Assembly: GCF_900100355.1 (NCBI RefSeq)
Contig: NZ_FNFH01000003.1
Coordinates: 186,001 to 250,000 of the forward strand
DNA: 64,000 nucleotides
Direction: 5' to 3'
Origin: Microbulbifer yueqingensis
GTDB taxonomy: Bacteria; Pseudomonadota; Gammaproteobacteria; Pseudomonadales; Cellvibrionaceae
Within the stretch, counting starts at the first letter, position 1. Each line of letters opens with the position of its first letter. A model generated the notes under the pieces. That model was given only the letters and a program-made list of their open reading frames with translations. It made no database searches and was not told where the DNA came from. Position numbers and translations under genes: made by a program. Shown here one piece after another: positions 9,623 to 17,629 of the stretch.

Positions 9623-9651
9623 AATATAGCACGAGGTCGATGCCGCTTCAA
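9623..9651 (-). promoter_or_regulatory. Putative rne promoter
   Basis: On the minus strand TTGAAG (9646-9651), a 17 bp spacer and TATATT (9623-9628). It is the best sigma70-like match in the rne/rluC intergenic region and overlaps the -35 region of the opposing rluC promoter. Confidence 0.55.
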
Positions 9652-9675
9652 TTGCGCCTGTGGTACCGCTATCAT
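9647..9675 (+). promoter_or_regulatory. Putative rluC promoter
   Basis: TTCAAT (9647-9652), a 17 bp spacer and TATCAT (9670-9675). The expected start of transcription falls on or next to the A of the rluC ATG at 9682, so the mRNA would be leaderless. The -35 match is weak. Confidence 0.4.
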
Positions 9676-9681
9676 GCGCCC

Positions 9682-10674
9682 ATGCGAAGTAATCACCCCT
9701 CCGATGAGGCCCCAGCGGCTTCCAAGTCCCCCGGTAACGGGTCTCCTGGCGTTCAGTTCCTTACGGTTCCGGCTGAACTGGCTGGTCAGAGAATCGACAA
9801 TTTTCTGCAGGCGCGGCTGAAAGGCGTGCCGCGCTCACGTGTCTACCGCATCCTGCGGAAGGGAGAGGTGCGCGTCAACAAGGGGCGCGTAAAGGCGGAA
9901 TACCGGCTGAGAGCCGGGGACGTCGTGCGCGTGCCGCCAATCCGCACGACGGAGCAGGCTCCGCCGGCAGTTGCGGGGGAATCCCTGCGCAACCTGGTGC
10001 AGGCATCCATACTTTATGACGACAATGGCCTGCTGGTGATCAATAAGCCGGCCGGACTGGCAGTGCATGGTGGCAGCGGGGTGCGGCTCGGGTTGATCGA
10101 GGTCCTGCGACAGATGTTTCCCGGCAGCCCTTTCATTGAGCTGGTTCATCGGCTCGACCGGGATACCAGTGGCGCCATTATGGTGGCTCGCAAGCGCTCC
10201 GTGCTCCAGCACGTGCAGGCGGAACTGCGCGCGGGCAGGGTGGGCAAGTCCTACCTGGCTCTGGCCAGCGGCAAATGGCCGCGGGGACGGAAGCTCGTTG
10301 AGGCCCCGCTGCGGAAGAATACCCTCAAGAGCGGGGAGCGCATGGTTTCGGTGGCCCCGGACGGCAAGCCATCGCAGACCCGCTTCCAGGTCCTTGAGCG
10401 CTTTAGTGGCGCGACCCTGGTCGCTGCCGAGCCGGTGACCGGGCGGACGCACCAGATCCGGGTGCATGCGCAGTTTGTGGGTTGCCCGCTGGCGGGCGAT
10501 GTGAAATACACACCGGACGAGGAAAACCGCCGTTTTCGCGGGCTCGGGTTGAAGCGCTTGTTCCTCCATTCAGCGAGCGTTTCCTGCTCCCTGCCGAGCG
10601 GGGAGGTGGTGAAGGTGGCGGCGCCGCTCCCGGAGGAGCTCGAATCCGTCCTCGCGGCACTGCGCCAGGGTTGA
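9682..10674 (+). CDS. rluC: 23S rRNA pseudouridine synthase RluC
   Basis: Converts specific uridines in domain V of 23S rRNA to pseudouridine (955, 2504 and 2580 in E. coli). An N-terminal S4-like RNA-binding domain (GQRIDNFLQARLKGVPRSR) is followed by the RluA-type catalytic core with the invariant Asp159 in HRLDRDTSG. From ATG at 9682 the protein has 330 residues, close to E. coli RluC (319), with only ~25 residues before the S4 domain. An in-frame ATG at 9559 would add 41 residues with no family similarity and would lie upstream of the likely promoter. No Shine-Dalgarno precedes 9682, which agrees with a leaderless message. Divergent from rne, as in E. coli. Confidence 0.92.
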   Translation: MRSNHPSDEAPAASKSPGNGSPGVQFLTVPAELAGQRIDNFLQARLKGVPRSRVYRILRKGEVRVNKGRVKAEYRLRAGDVVRVPPIRTTEQAPPAVAGESLRNLVQASILYDDNGLLVINKPAGLAVHGGSGVRLGLIEVLRQMFPGSPFIELVHRLDRDTSGAIMVARKRSVLQHVQAELRAGRVGKSYLALASGKWPRGRKLVEAPLRKNTLKSGERMVSVAPDGKPSQTRFQVLERFSGATLVAAEPVTGRTHQIRVHAQFVGCPLAGDVKYTPDEENRRFRGLGLKRLFLHSASVSCSLPSGEVVKVAAPLPEELESVLAALRQG

Positions 10675-10718
10675 TCCGGTAGTAGTTGGTAAGTTTTGGA
10701 TCAAGGCAGGTAACTGGG

Positions 10719-11363
10719 ATGCTGGTAATTCTCGATTGGGACGGAACCGTCTGCAACTCCGCGGAGCGTATCATCCACTGCATGCAGCGGGCGGCCGAGA
10801 GGGCCGGCCTGCCGGTGCTCAACCCCGAGGCCATCGGCAATATTATCGGCCTCGGCCTCCCGGAGGCGGTGGCCAGCCTGTTCCCCGAGGCTGCCAGTGA
10901 CCAGCGACAGCGGGTGCGAGAGCTCTACTCGGAAGAGTGGCTGGCGGCGCGGGGCGAGCCGCTGCCCCTTTTCGAGGGGGTTCTGCCGACGCTTGACCGG
11001 CTGCTCGGTGGCGGCCACCAGCTGGCGGTAGCCACTGGCAAGAGCCGGCGGGGCCTGAACCGCGAGCTGGGTGAGCGAGGGCTGGGGGATCTCTTCGTGG
11101 CCAGTCGCTGTGCCGACGAAACCGCCTCCAAGCCACATCCCCGGATGCTGGAAGAGATCCTGCTGGAGGTGGGCTGTCCCGCCGGGGAGGCGGTAATGGT
11201 GGGGGACACGGTCTACGACCTGGAGATGGCCGCGGCGCTGGAAATGCCCTCCATCGGCGTGAGTTACGGTGTGCACGAGCCGGACAGGCTCAGGGCCTGG
11301 AAGCCGCAGGCCATTATCGACGAGTTTCCCCAGCTGCTGGAGTGGCCGCCGCTGGTTCCGTGA
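10719..11363 (+). CDS. HAD-superfamily hydrolase, phosphoglycolate phosphatase-like
   Basis: Cytosolic phosphatase of the haloacid dehalogenase superfamily. Motif I is DWDGTVCNS near the N-terminus (Asp7 nucleophile, Asp9 acid/base), the helical cap follows, motif II lies in AVATGKSRRG, and motif III/IV is KPHPRM...MVGDTVYDLEMA. It has 214 residues. ATG at 10719 has AAGGCAGG about 9 nt upstream, and motif I begins six residues in, so the upstream in-frame alternative start is unlikely. It follows rluC by 44 bp and is probably co-transcribed, a pairing also seen in pseudomonads. Substrate is not determinable from the sequence; phosphoglycolate or a nucleotide are possible. Confidence 0.85.
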   Translation: MLVILDWDGTVCNSAERIIHCMQRAAERAGLPVLNPEAIGNIIGLGLPEAVASLFPEAASDQRQRVRELYSEEWLAARGEPLPLFEGVLPTLDRLLGGGHQLAVATGKSRRGLNRELGERGLGDLFVASRCADETASKPHPRMLEEILLEVGCPAGEAVMVGDTVYDLEMAAALEMPSIGVSYGVHEPDRLRAWKPQAIIDEFPQLLEWPPLVP

Positions 11364-11368
11364 CGGGT

Positions 11369-11968
11369 TCAGTCCGTTGCGGCCGGCCCCAGGACATCGA
11401 TATCGAACTGCCGCAGCATGCTTATCAGTCGAATTAATGGAAGGCCGATCAGGGAATTGTAGTCAGTCCCTTCCATTTTTTCGAAAAGAGCGATGCCCAA
11501 CCCTTCTACTTTGAATGATCCGGCACAGTCGACCGGGTTTTCCTGTTCGACGTAATAGCGGATCTGGTCTTCCCGCAGGCTGCGGAACACGACATCAAAC
11601 TGCTCCACTTCGGCCAGTTGGCGGCCGGAAGTTGCGTCCAGCACGCTCACCCCGGTGTGGAAGTGCACTCTCTTGCCACTGCAGGCCATCAGCTGTTCTA
11701 CGGCGCGCTCAGGGCTGCCGGGCTTCCCCAGGGTTCTGCCGCCGCATTCGGCCACCTGGTCGGAGCCGATAATGATGCCCTGCGGGAAGCGCTCGGCCAG
11801 CGCGAGAGCTTTCTGTCTCGCCAGCCTTGCTGCCAGGTCCCGTGCGGGCTCGCCCTCCAATGCTGCTTCATTTATATGGGGGGAGGCGCTTTCGAAGGTA
11901 AGGCCAAGCTGGTTGAGCAGGGCGCGGCGGTACTGTGAGCTGGAGGCTAGAATCAGGGGGTGGGCCAT
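11369..11968 (-). CDS. yceF: Maf/YceF-type nucleotide pyrophosphatase
   Basis: House-cleaning pyrophosphatase of the Maf family; E. coli YceF hydrolyses 7-methyl-GTP. The N-terminal LILASSSQYRRALL motif is the substrate and phosphate-binding loop; IIGSDQVAECGG carries the catalytic Asp; CAGSFKVEGLGI and NSLIGLPL are the other family blocks. 199 residues, typical. It is convergent with the HAD gene (5 bp between stops) and divergent from yceD, the arrangement also found in E. coli, where yceF lies next to yceD-rpmF. The lack of SYKVEG-type changes typical of the dTTP/UTP-specific YhdE group favours the YceF branch. Confidence 0.88.
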   Translation of the reverse strand: MAHPLILASSSQYRRALLNQLGLTFESASPHINEAALEGEPARDLAARLARQKALALAERFPQGIIIGSDQVAECGGRTLGKPGSPERAVEQLMACSGKRVHFHTGVSVLDATSGRQLAEVEQFDVVFRSLREDQIRYYVEQENPVDCAGSFKVEGLGIALFEKMEGTDYNSLIGLPLIRLISMLRQFDIDVLGPAATD

Positions 11969-12038
11969 GATGACGGGCTCTCCACGAGTGGCTCGGAATA
12001 AAGGTGCACGGCGGCGAGTTTGAGGCTGCTGATTTGTT

Positions 12039-12067
12039 TTGACAAGGGTGGGGCGAGTCCATAGAAT
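12039..12067 (+). promoter_or_regulatory. Promoter of the yceD-rpmF-plsX-fab operon
   Basis: A perfect -35 TTGACA (12039-12044), 17 bp spacer and -10 TAGAAT (12062-12067) followed by the GC-rich stretch TGCGCGC. The predicted start is about 2-4 nt before the yceD ATG at 12077, so yceD would be essentially leaderless. Confidence 0.8.
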
Positions 12068-12076
12068 TGCGCGCTT

Positions 12077-12619
12077 ATGTCGATACCCCCCTCTAAATCA
12101 GAGCTGCCGCGGCGCCTGGATGCCCGCAAGCTGGCCCAGCGCGAGCAGCAGCTGTCGGGCACTCTGCCCGCGACCGGGCTCGAGCGTGTGGCAGGCGTGG
12201 TAGAGTCTGTCGCAGGAGATGTCCGGGCGACCCTGGATTTCAGCAGGGACCTGGAGGGGCACTTTACGGTGACCGGGCAACTCGACGGCGAGGTTAAGCT
12301 GCTGTGCCAGCGCTGCCTGCAGCCGATGCCTGCGCCGCTGGAGTGCAGTTTCCAGTGGGGTATTGTCTGGTCCGAGGAGCAGGGCAAGGCGCTGCCCAAG
12401 GAATTGGATCCAGTGATTCAGGACAGCGATGAGCTGGACCTGTACGAAGCACTGGAAGATGAGATTTTGCTCAACCTGCCCATGGTGGCCTACCACGATG
12501 AGGAGTGCGTCGCCAGCGAGCACTTCCGCGCCGGGGAAGAGCCTGCAGGGGAGGATGAGCAGCGTGAAAACCCCTTTAAAGTGCTGGAACAGTTGAAGGG
12601 TTCGTCGGGCAAGTCTTAG
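12077..12619 (+). CDS. yceD: YceD family protein (DUF177)
   Basis: Conserved small protein encoded just before rpmF in most bacteria; the family has been linked to 23S rRNA accumulation, but its biochemical role is not settled. The hallmark is the LLCQRCLQPM motif near residue 80, a CxxC pair within the DUF177 domain. 180 residues, acidic C-terminus. The ATG at 12077 lies only 9 nt after the -10 hexamer and has no Shine-Dalgarno. First gene of the rpmF-plsX-fab operon, 75 bp before rpmF. Confidence 0.9.
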   Translation: MSIPPSKSELPRRLDARKLAQREQQLSGTLPATGLERVAGVVESVAGDVRATLDFSRDLEGHFTVTGQLDGEVKLLCQRCLQPMPAPLECSFQWGIVWSEEQGKALPKELDPVIQDSDELDLYEALEDEILLNLPMVAYHDEECVASEHFRAGEEPAGEDEQRENPFKVLEQLKGSSGKS

Positions 12620-12694
12620 TCGACTCCCGCCGAGTTAGGGCTCGCCGGTAGGCGCCCCGGTTCCAGTGTAACTTGTTGATTTTAGGAGCAAGCC

Positions 12695-12886
12695 ATGGCT
12701 GTTCAAAAAAGCAAAAAGACCCGTTCCCGTCGCGGTATGCGTCGTTCCCACGACGCCCTCGGTGCTGGTGCGGCTCTGTCCGTCGATCCGACAACCGGTG
12801 AAAAGCACCTTCGTCACCACGTGACCAAAGACGGCTTCTACCGCGGTCGCAAAGTGATCGAAGTCGGCGGCTCTGAAGAAGAGTAA
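12695..12886 (+). CDS. rpmF: 50S ribosomal protein L32
   Basis: Structural protein of the large ribosomal subunit. The 63-residue sequence aligns with E. coli L32 nearly throughout ([32 protein letters not shown]). It lacks the zinc-binding cysteines found in L32 of some other bacteria, as in E. coli. TTTAGGAG precedes the ATG by 8 nt. The coupling of a ribosomal protein gene to plsX and fab genes ties phospholipid synthesis to growth. Confidence 0.98.
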   Translation: MAVQKSKKTRSRRGMRRSHDALGAGAALSVDPTTGEKHLRHHVTKDGFYRGRKVIEVGGSEEE

Positions 12887-12889
12887 GTC

Positions 12890-13924
12890 TTGTCCAGCCA
12901 ATTGCGATTGGCCGTGGATGCGATGGGCGGGGACTTAGGTCCCCGCTCTGTCGTTCCGGCCTGTGTCAGATTCCTCCAGAGGTTTCCAGGTGCTGAGCTG
13001 AAGCTGTTCGGCCCCCATGACCTCCTCTCCAGCCTCCTTACCGAGCAGCAAAAATCCTCCCTCGCCACCAGGTTGCAGTTGGTCGACTGCGAGCAGGAGA
13101 TTACGCAGGAATGTAACCCGATCCAGGCGGTGCGCCACAAGCGAGATTCGTCGATGGGGCGGGCGCTGCAGGCACTTGCCGACGGGCAGGTCCAGGCGGT
13201 GGTCAGTTCCGGTAATACCGGTGCGTTACTGGCGCTGTCCCGAAGTATTCTCGGTACTATCGATGGTGTCCGGCGCCCGGCACTGGGCAAGTCGGTGCCA
13301 ACCGAGCGAGGCTCCTGCTTCCTGCTCGACCTGGGTGCGAATATCGGCTGCAGCGCGGAAGACCTGTTGCAGTTCGCGCGGATGGGTATCGAGGCCCAGA
13401 GGGTTCATGCGGACAAGTGCGAGCTGAAGGTGGCGCTGCTGAACATTGGTGCCGAGGCCCACAAGGGTACCGAGGAAATTCGCCGGGCGGCCGAGTTGTT
13501 TGAGTCCGACCCGGAGATCAATTACGCGGGTTTTGTCGAGGGGCACGATATCTTCACCGGCTGCGTGGATGTCGTCGTCTGCGACGGCCTGCTCGGCAAC
13601 GTTGCCATGAAGTCGGCCGAGGGCGTCATTAGACTGATGGGTCAAAAAGCGTTTACGATTGAGGACAAGACGCCTTTCAAGCGCTTTTTTGGCCAGTTAG
13701 CCATAAAGCTGTTGCGAAAATGGCGTACACAGGTGGAGCCCTCCCGCTATAATGGCGCCAGCTTTTTAGGGGTGAAGGGCAATGTGATCAAGAGTCATGG
13801 TGGTGCCAGCAGTGAGGCATTTTACCGGGCGATGATCACTGCCAAAGAGTGTGCCGACGCGGACCTCGCCGCCCGACTGGGTGACGCCATGGCAAGGTTG
13901 CAGGCGCGCGTCTCTCACCAGTAA
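12890..13924 (+). CDS. plsX: Phosphate acyltransferase PlsX
   Basis: Converts acyl-ACP to acyl-phosphate, the first step towards phosphatidic acid by the PlsX/PlsY route; peripheral membrane protein. Family signature LAVDAMGGDLGP at the N-terminus, then AVVSSGNTGALLALS, and a C-terminal GGASSEAFYRAM segment. 344 residues. The start is TTG at 12890, three bases after the rpmF stop; the first ATG in frame is inside the VDAMGGD motif, so it cannot be the start. Close spacing suggests translational coupling to rpmF. The next gene is fabD, not fabH. Confidence 0.95.
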   Translation: MSSQLRLAVDAMGGDLGPRSVVPACVRFLQRFPGAELKLFGPHDLLSSLLTEQQKSSLATRLQLVDCEQEITQECNPIQAVRHKRDSSMGRALQALADGQVQAVVSSGNTGALLALSRSILGTIDGVRRPALGKSVPTERGSCFLLDLGANIGCSAEDLLQFARMGIEAQRVHADKCELKVALLNIGAEAHKGTEEIRRAAELFESDPEINYAGFVEGHDIFTGCVDVVVCDGLLGNVAMKSAEGVIRLMGQKAFTIEDKTPFKRFFGQLAIKLLRKWRTQVEPSRYNGASFLGVKGNVIKSHGGASSEAFYRAMITAKECADADLAARLGDAMARLQARVSHQ

Positions 13925-13948
13925 CGCAACCAGGTGTAAGGATGTCCC

Positions 13949-14893
13949 ATGACCAATGCAAGGCTCGCATTCGTCTTTCCCGGCCAGGGGTCCCAGCAAA
14001 TAGGCATGCTGGCCGAGGCTGCGGCTGAATTTCCCGAGATCCGGTCTACTTTCTCTGAGGCGTCCGATGTGCTCGGTTACGACCTCTGGGAACTCTGCCA
14101 GCGCGGTGAGCAGGCAGACATCAACCTGACCGAGCGAACCCAGCCCCTCCTGCTGACGTCGAGCGTGGCCCTGTATCGGGCCTGGTGCGCCCGGGGTGGT
14201 GCGCGCCCGGCGCTGATGGCCGGTCACAGCCTGGGCGAGTGGTCGGCGCTTGTCTGCTCCGGCACCCTGGCCTTCGTGGATGCCGTGCGCCTGGTGCGGG
14301 AGCGCGGCAGGCTGATGCAAGAGGCGGTTCCGGCCGGTGAGGGCGCCATGGCTGCGGTAATCGGCCTGGACGATGCAGCGGTGGAGAAGGCCTGTAGCGA
14401 GGCGGCGGAAGATGAGGTTGTGGCAGCGGTCAACTACAACTCTCCCGGCCAGGTGGTAATCGCCGGCAGCAAGGCCGCGGTCGATCGTGCGATCGAGAAC
14501 TGCAAGGCCGCCGGCGCCAAGCGCGCCATGCCGCTGCCGGTAAGTGCCCCATTCCATACCGAACTGATGCGCCCTGCAGCGGAAAAGCTCGCCCCCCAGA
14601 TCGAGCAGGCGGAGTTCCATGTGCCGGAAATCCCCGTGATACACAATGTCCATGCGCGCAGGGAACTGGATCCCGTGGCCATCAAGGCCCTGATGGTCGA
14701 GCAAATCTACAGTCCCGTGCGCTGGACTGCCTGCGTGCAGGAGATGTCCAGGGACGGTATCGATCAGCTGGTTGAATGTGGTCCCGGCAAGGTGCTGGCC
14801 GGCCTGGCCAAGCGTATCGATCGCAGCCTGAGCTGCCACAACATCGAAACTCCGGCGCAGCTCAATGAGGCTGCGCTGGCAACCGCTGGATAG
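13949..14893 (+). CDS. fabD: Malonyl-CoA:ACP transacylase
   Basis: Loads malonyl groups onto acyl carrier protein for fatty acid chain elongation. N-terminal FPGQGSQQIGM and the GHSLGEWSAL nucleophile elbow with Ser94 are diagnostic; the catalytic His is in the SAPFHTELM segment near residue 203. 314 residues, matching the family. Starts 24 bp after plsX and ends 17 bp before fabG, so it is in the same operon. Confidence 0.97.
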   Translation: MTNARLAFVFPGQGSQQIGMLAEAAAEFPEIRSTFSEASDVLGYDLWELCQRGEQADINLTERTQPLLLTSSVALYRAWCARGGARPALMAGHSLGEWSALVCSGTLAFVDAVRLVRERGRLMQEAVPAGEGAMAAVIGLDDAAVEKACSEAAEDEVVAAVNYNSPGQVVIAGSKAAVDRAIENCKAAGAKRAMPLPVSAPFHTELMRPAAEKLAPQIEQAEFHVPEIPVIHNVHARRELDPVAIKALMVEQIYSPVRWTACVQEMSRDGIDQLVECGPGKVLAGLAKRIDRSLSCHNIETPAQLNEAALATAG

Positions 14894-14910
14894 GCGAACC
14901 TGGAGTAGTA

Positions 14911-15666
14911 ATGACAATAACAACGTCCCTGAATGACAAAGTTGCGCTGGTCACTGGCGCGAGCCGCGGGATCGGTGCAGCTATCGCCGACACCCTGGGC
15001 AGTCTCGGAGCTATCGTAATCGGCACCGCCACCAGCGAGGCGGGTGCGGAAAAGATAAGCGCGCGCCTGGCGGAGAAGGGTGTAAAAGGCGCAGGCAGAG
15101 TTCTGGATGTCACCAGCGCTGACAGCCTGGCGGCGCTGCTGGCCAGCGTAAAGGAAGAGTTCGGCGCGCCGACCATCCTCGTCAACAATGCCGGCATCAC
15201 CAAGGATAACCTGCTGATGCGTATGAAAGACGAGGAGTGGGCATCGGTGATCGACACCAACCTGAGCGCCGTCTATCGCGTGACCAAGGCCTGCCTGCGG
15301 GATATGACCAAGGCTCGCTGGGGGCGTATCATCAATATCAGCTCGGTAGTTGGCAGCATGGGCAATGCGGGCCAGAGCAACTACGCGGCCACCAAGGCCG
15401 GGGTGGCCGGCTTTGGTCGCTCCCTTGCCGCCGAGGTGGGTTCCCGCGGCATCACGGTGAACACCGTGGCGCCCGGCTTTATCGATACCGATATGACCCG
15501 CGTGTTGCCGGAAGAGCAGCGCGAGGCGTTGATGGGCAAGATACCGCTGGGCCGCCTGGGTCAGCCGGAAGAGATTGCCTCTGTTGTCGCATTTTTGGCC
15601 AGCGATGCCGGCGGCTACGTCACCGGTGAAACGATCCACGTAAATGGCGGCATGTATATGGCTTGA
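14911..15666 (+). CDS. fabG: 3-oxoacyl-ACP reductase
   Basis: NADPH-dependent short-chain dehydrogenase that reduces 3-oxoacyl-ACP in each round of fatty acid elongation. The cofactor motif is TGASRGIGAA near residue 16, NNAG near 92, the catalytic Ser in NISSVVGSMGNAG, and YAATKAG holds the catalytic Tyr and Lys. The C-terminus GGYVTGETIHVNGGMYMA is typical of FabG. 251 residues, seven more than E. coli FabG through a short N-terminal extension. TGGAGTA precedes the ATG. Confidence 0.96.
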   Translation: MTITTSLNDKVALVTGASRGIGAAIADTLGSLGAIVIGTATSEAGAEKISARLAEKGVKGAGRVLDVTSADSLAALLASVKEEFGAPTILVNNAGITKDNLLMRMKDEEWASVIDTNLSAVYRVTKACLRDMTKARWGRIINISSVVGSMGNAGQSNYAATKAGVAGFGRSLAAEVGSRGITVNTVAPGFIDTDMTRVLPEEQREALMGKIPLGRLGQPEEIASVVAFLASDAGGYVTGETIHVNGGMYMA

Positions 15667-15890
15667 GCATTTTCTCAGAAAATGTTCATAACAGATTGAA
15701 AAACAAAGAGTTTGTAGGGTAGCTTGGGGTTGGTCCCGGCGGTGCATTACATCCCGTGGAAATCAGGGTACAATGCCGCCTCGCATTAACCATAAGCTGT
15801 GTGAGCTGGTCGTTATATCCGCATGAATCAGCGGTTGGGAACAATAACGACTAATAACAGATTTTCATCCACTAGGAGTTAAATTGAATC

Positions 15891-16127
15891 ATGAGCAGCA
15901 TTGAAGAACGCGTCAAAAAGATCGTTGCTGAACAACTGGGCGTTAAGGAAGAAGACGTAAAGCCTGAAGCCTCTTTTGTTGAAGATCTGGGCGCTGATTC
16001 ACTCGACACAGTTGAGCTGGTAATGGCCCTGGAAGAGGAATTCGAGACCGAAATTCCGGACGAGGAAGCGGAGAAAATCACCACCGTCCAGCTCGCGATT
16101 GATTACATCAAGGAGAACCTTGGTTAA
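15891..16127 (+). CDS. acpP: Acyl carrier protein
   Basis: Small acidic carrier of growing acyl chains. Ser37 in [11 protein letters not shown] is the 4'-phosphopantetheine attachment site. 78 residues, like E. coli AcpP. AGGAG lies upstream of the ATG. The 224 bp gap after fabG is long for the operon and rich in A/T near the gene, so acpP probably has its own strong promoter there, as in E. coli. A terminator hairpin follows, which would keep acpP mRNA abundant relative to fabF. Confidence 0.98.
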   Translation: MSSIEERVKKIVAEQLGVKEEDVKPEASFVEDLGADSLDTVELVMALEEEFETEIPDEEAEKITTVQLAIDYIKENLG

Positions 16128-16189
16128 TCCGAGCCGGATGGAAATAGGCTAGGGCGGTGTAGAGCCGTCCCTTGCCGCACGAATATTGC

Positions 16190-16231
16190 GAGAGCCGTTC
16201 TATGTTGCATAGTACGGCTCTCCTTTTATTG
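16190..16231 (+). terminator. Terminator or attenuator between acpP and fabF
   Basis: GAGAGCCGT (16190-16198) pairs with ACGGCTCTC (16214-16222); the loop itself contains CTATG-TTG-CATAG, extending the stem. It is followed by CTTTTATT. Position suggests partial termination after acpP. Confidence 0.75.
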
Positions 16232-16324
16232 CGAACAAGGAAATGTGACTGCCGGATTGATCTCCGTCGGTAAGCCGTACGTAAACAGTCCGCCAGTGCA
16301 GCAGAGATTTTCGGGGGAACAAGA

Positions 16325-17566
16325 GTGTCACGCAGAAGAGTTGTCGTAACCGGCATGGGTATGGTGAGTCCACTGGGCAATACCGTGGATGAGACCTGGT
16401 CGGCTGTTCTCGCTGGTACCAGCGGTGCCGCGCCGATTGAATCTTTTGATGTCTCCGCTTTTTCCACCCGCTTTGCGGCTACCGTGAAGGATTTTGACCC
16501 GACACCGTATATGCCTGCGAAGGAAGCGCGGAAGATGGATGTGTTCCTCCAGTTTGGCATGGTGGCGGGCATCCAGGCCATTGAGGACAGTGGTCTCGAA
16601 GTCAGCGAAGAGGATGCGCCGCGCATGGGCGCCTGCATCGGTTCCGGCATGGGAGGCATTGCCGCGATCGAGGAAAACACCAAGCTGATCGCTGAAAAGG
16701 GGCCCCGCCGGGTTTCCCCTTTCTTCGTTCCCGGAGCCATCATCAATATGGTGGCCGGTAACCTGTCGATCAAATACGGCCTGAAAGGGCCAAACCTGTC
16801 CACTACCACCGCCTGCACCACGGGCACACACGCCATCGGCCTGGGCCTGCGCACCATCCAGTATGGCGACGCGGACGTGATGGTCTGCGGCGGTGCTGAA
16901 ATGGTGACTACCCCGGTAGGACTGGGTGGATTTTGCGCTGCGAGAGCACTGTCTACCCGCAATGACGATCCTGTGGCCGCCAGTCGCCCATGGGACCGGG
17001 ATCGCGATGGCTTCGTCCTGGGGGAGGGCGCCGGCGTACTGGTGCTGGAAGAGTACGAGCGCGCGAAGGCCCGCGGGGCGAAGATCTATGCCGAGCTGAC
17101 CGGCTTCGGTATGAGCGGTGACGCCCACCATATGACGTCCCCGCCCGAGGATGGTGCCGGTGCGGCCCTGTCAATGCGCAATGCGCTGGGTGATGCCAGG
17201 CTGGCTCCGGGGAACGTACAGTACATCAATGCCCACGGTACTTCGACGCCGCTGGGGGACAAGGCCGAGATCGCGGCCGTCCGGTCTGTCTTCGGTGCAG
17301 AGGCCGGAGAGCTTGCGGTGAGCTCCACCAAATCGATGACCGGGCACCTGCTCGGCGCCGCCGGAGCCATCGAGGCGATCTTCTCGGTTCTCGCCCTGCG
17401 CGACCAGGTGGCCCCTCCCACCATCAACCTCGAGAATGTGGATGAAAGCTGTGGCGGTATCAATCTGGTGCCGGCAGAGCCCCAGAAGTTAACGATAGAC
17501 TCGGTCCTGTCGAACTCATTCGGGTTCGGGGGCACCAATGGCTCGCTTGTATTCGGGCGTGTCTGA
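16325..17566 (+). CDS. fabF: 3-oxoacyl-ACP synthase II
   Basis: Condensing enzyme that elongates acyl-ACP with malonyl-ACP. Catalytic Cys164 in [11 protein letters not shown], with the His residues in [11 protein letters not shown] and [10 protein letters not shown] completing the C-H-H triad of KAS I/II enzymes. 413 residues. The start is GTG at 16325 ([12 protein letters not shown]) with GGGGGAAC upstream. It ends 63 bp before pabC with a hairpin in between. Confidence 0.96.
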   Translation: MSRRRVVVTGMGMVSPLGNTVDETWSAVLAGTSGAAPIESFDVSAFSTRFAATVKDFDPTPYMPAKEARKMDVFLQFGMVAGIQAIEDSGLEVSEEDAPRMGACIGSGMGGIAAIEENTKLIAEKGPRRVSPFFVPGAIINMVAGNLSIKYGLKGPNLSTTTACTTGTHAIGLGLRTIQYGDADVMVCGGAEMVTTPVGLGGFCAARALSTRNDDPVAASRPWDRDRDGFVLGEGAGVLVLEEYERAKARGAKIYAELTGFGMSGDAHHMTSPPEDGAGAALSMRNALGDARLAPGNVQYINAHGTSTPLGDKAEIAAVRSVFGAEAGELAVSSTKSMTGHLLGAAGAIEAIFSVLALRDQVAPPTINLENVDESCGGINLVPAEPQKLTIDSVLSNSFGFGGTNGSLVFGRV

Positions 17567-17574
17567 TCTCGCCC

Positions 17575-17600
17575 GCCCCGCTGCCAGCCGGCAGCGGGGC
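17575..17600 (+). other. Perfect 11 bp hairpin between fabF and pabC
   Basis: GCCCCGCTGCC (17575-17585) and GGCAGCGGGGC (17590-17600) form a perfect stem with a 4 nt loop. There is no T-tract, so it may be an mRNA-stability element or a partial attenuator, not a full terminator. Confidence 0.55.
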
Positions 17601-17629
17601 GCTCCTTTCCGGCTACTGCCCCCTCCGCC

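Noticed and set aside
9559-9681. Longer rluC N-terminus from ATG 9559
   Set aside because: Adds 41 residues without family similarity and would require transcription to start upstream of the best promoter.
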